64,000 nucleotides of DNA, taken from the NCBI RefSeq assembly GCF_016919245.1, contig NZ_JAFEJA010000001.1, positions 2,108,001-2,172,000 on the forward strand, in the 5' to 3' direction. A program made the translations under genes and the position numbers. Positions 62,697 through 64,000 of this stretch are shown here, piece after piece. The notes under the pieces are model-generated. The model saw only the letters and a list, made by a program, of their open reading frames with translations. It was not told the DNA's origin and made no database searches. Source of the stretch: Streptomyces zhihengii (GTDB lineage Bacteria; Actinomycetota; Actinomycetes; Streptomycetales; Streptomycetaceae). Position 1 is the stretch's first letter. Each line of letters opens with the position of its first letter.

Positions 62697-62730
62697 CCGC
62701 TCCGGGAAGCCTATGGCCTTCCCGGAGCGG
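62697..62730 (-). terminator. Hairpin between the glycoside hydrolase and LacI genes
   Basis: Perfect 13-bp inverted repeat CCGCTCCGGGAAG (62697-62709) with its complement (62718-62730) and an 8-nt loop. It begins 18 bp past the hydrolase stop and lacks a T-run. It may end the hydrolase transcript or reduce read-through into the regulator. Confidence 0.55.
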
Positions 62731-62747
62731 CCGGGCGCCGCGCCCGC

Positions 62748-64000
62748 TCAGTGCTGTTCGCCGGGGCCGGCGGGGGTTTCCCGGTACTCGGCCCAGTCGA
62801 AGTCGGCCGGCATCCGGTCGCCGGTGAGGTCCTGGGCGCACAGGCCGGCGTGGGCGCCGGTGAACCCCCAGGCGGTGTAGTGGCCGCCGGTGGGATCGCT
62901 GCGGGTGGCGCTCTCGTCGGAGAGGCGTGCCACGTCGAGTTCCGGGCCGAAGGGGCGCCAGGCCGTGCCGTCGTCCGGGCGCCAGGCGAAGCCGCCGTCC
63001 GCGCCGCGGACGGTGAGGCGGAGGTCGAGCGGGCCGTCGGGGACGCGCACCGGGGGTGCCGGTTCGGTGTAGTGGCCGTGGGTGCACACACCGGCCCGCA
63101 GGACCCGGCCGAGTGTCTCGTCCCAGGTCAGGTGGGCGTAGTGCCAGAGGGTGGAGTTGTAGTAGTGGACGATGCCGGCCATCTGGCGGGGCGTGCGCGG
63201 TGCGGCGTCGAGCCGGGCGGCGAACGTGAACGCCGGGGCCTGCTGGCGCCGGGCCAGCAGGCTCTGCCCGTGGGTGGATCCGAGCGACTGGCCGCCGCGC
63301 AGCCTGAGGTGTCCGGGCCGTTCGCCGAGGGTCAGCCAGGAGGGGTCGGGGTGCCGGCGCAGGGTCGACCAGTGGGCGGCCGGTGCGGGCAGGTCGAAGT
63401 CGTCGCGGGCGGGCGGCCCGGTGACGGGGTCGGGCGGCAGCGGGGGGCCGGGCACGGTGGTCCGGGGCGCCGCGGCGGCGGGGCCGGCCGGGCCCGCGGG
63501 CGGTTCGCCGCCGAGCCGGGGCCAGCCGTCGGCGGTCCACTCGACGCGCTGGAGCGCGGTCTCGCGGCCCATGACGCAGGCGCCGAGCGGGCTGAGGGGG
63601 CGGGCGGTGAGGTGGGCGAGGTACCAGTCGCCGTCGGGGGTGGCGACGAGGCTGCCGTGTCCGGCCTTCTGGAGCGGCAGCCGTTCGTCGCCCGCCGAGG
63701 TGAGCAGCGGGCCGGCCGGGTCGGCCTCGTAGGGGCCGGTGACGGCGCGGGACCGGGCGACGGTGGCGGCGTGCCCCCAGGAGGTGCCGCCCTCGGCGGT
63801 GAGCAGGTAGTACCAGCCGTCGCGCCGGTAGAGGTGGGGGCCTTCGGTGTGGGCGAGTTCGGTGCCGGTGAAGACGCGGTGGACCGGTCCGGTGGTGCGC
63901 CGCAGTGCCCGGTCCCATTCCTGGAGCAGGATGCCGGCGAAGGGGTGCCGGCCGGGGCGGTGGTCCCATTCCATCCACAGCGCCCAGCTCCGGCCGTCGC
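62748..64000 (-). CDS. Glycoside hydrolase family 43-type protein, N-terminus beyond the right edge
   Basis: The frame is open to base 64000 and the visible 416 codons begin within a GH43 propeller (DGRSWALWMEWDH). EGPHLY carries the likely catalytic acid Glu, followed by WYYLLTAEGGT and the conserved HGSLV segment. From about residue 190 of the visible part a second beta-sandwich domain (DDFDLP, then SLLARRQQAPAFTF and GIVHYYNS) resembles the C-terminal domain of beta-xylosidases of this family. No signal peptide can be judged because the start is missing. It probably acts on xylo- or arabino-oligosaccharides and sits next to a LacI regulator, so it looks like carbohydrate utilisation rather than part of the polyketide cluster. 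Confidence 0.85.
   Translation of the reverse strand, partial: DGRSWALWMEWDHRPGRHPFAGILLQEWDRALRRTTGPVHRVFTGTELAHTEGPHLYRRDGWYYLLTAEGGTSWGHAATVARSRAVTGPYEADPAGPLLTSAGDERLPLQKAGHGSLVATPDGDWYLAHLTARPLSPLGACVMGRETALQRVEWTADGWPRLGGEPPAGPAGPAAAAPRTTVPGPPLPPDPVTGPPARDDFDLPAPAAHWSTLRRHPDPSWLTLGERPGHLRLRGGQSLGSTHGQSLLARRQQAPAFTFAARLDAAPRTPRQMAGIVHYYNSTLWHYAHLTWDETLGRVLRAGVCTHGHYTEPAPPVRVPDGPLDLRLTVRGADGGFAWRPDDGTAWRPFGPELDVARLSDESATRSDPTGGHYTAWGFTGAHAGLCAQDLTGDRMPADFDWAEYRETPAGPGEQH

Overview
This window is very GC-rich actinomycete DNA, most likely Streptomyces. The base composition, the G/C-ending codons, the GTGA/ATGA stop-start overlaps, the modular type I polyketide synthase (PKS) genes and a B12 riboswitch all fit. 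Almost everything lies on the minus strand; the ECF-like sigma factor gene at 56756-57388 is the only well-supported plus-strand gene.

Bases 1-53237 are one long minus-strand gene row, probably a single operon. Read in transcription order it holds five PKS genes: PKS-1 (46734-53237, one module), PKS-2 (36064-46737, two), PKS-3 (20195-36049, three), PKS-4 (13725-20180, one) and PKS-5 (2297-13672, two modules plus a thioesterase). An MFS exporter (810-2300) and the N-terminal part of a cytochrome P450 (1-795, cut by the window edge) follow. Gaps are 52 bp or less and several genes overlap. Upstream are a type II thioesterase (53582-54343) and a second MFS exporter (54537-56054), each followed by a strong hairpin.

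The nine modules, called a to i in presumed order, are: a methylmalonyl, DH-ER-KR; b and c malonyl, DH-KR; d and e malonyl, DH-KR; f methylmalonyl, DH-KR; g malonyl, DH-ER-KR; h methylmalonyl with dead KR and probably dead DH; i AT with an unusual FASH motif and dead KR/DH, then TE. By colinearity this gives a methyl-branched saturated unit, five consecutive double bonds (the last methylated), one saturated unit, then two unreduced beta-keto units. The released end would be a 3,5-diketo acyl group, which suggests a polyene capped by a 4-hydroxy-2-pyrone or a related O-heterocycle. This is inference. No loading module is present: PKS-1 opens with a docking helix, so the starter PKS must lie outside the window, perhaps left of position 1.

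The PKS genes are strongly mosaic. A 1.02-kb DH block is nearly identical in modules e and f, a 0.63-kb methylmalonyl-AT block is shared by modules a and f, and the five malonyl ATs are close copies of each other.

To the right (56-58 kb) are a divergent control region with a good sigma-70-like promoter and small palindromes, the sigma gene with its terminator hairpin, and a small acidic ORF of unknown function. From 58123 to 61515 lies a minus-strand BtuFCD-type transporter set preceded by a cobalamin riboswitch. From 61612 to the end are a LacI-family regulator and a family 43 glycoside hydrolase cut by the window edge. These last two groups look like general metabolism, so the right border of the PKS cluster is probably between about 56 and 58 kb.
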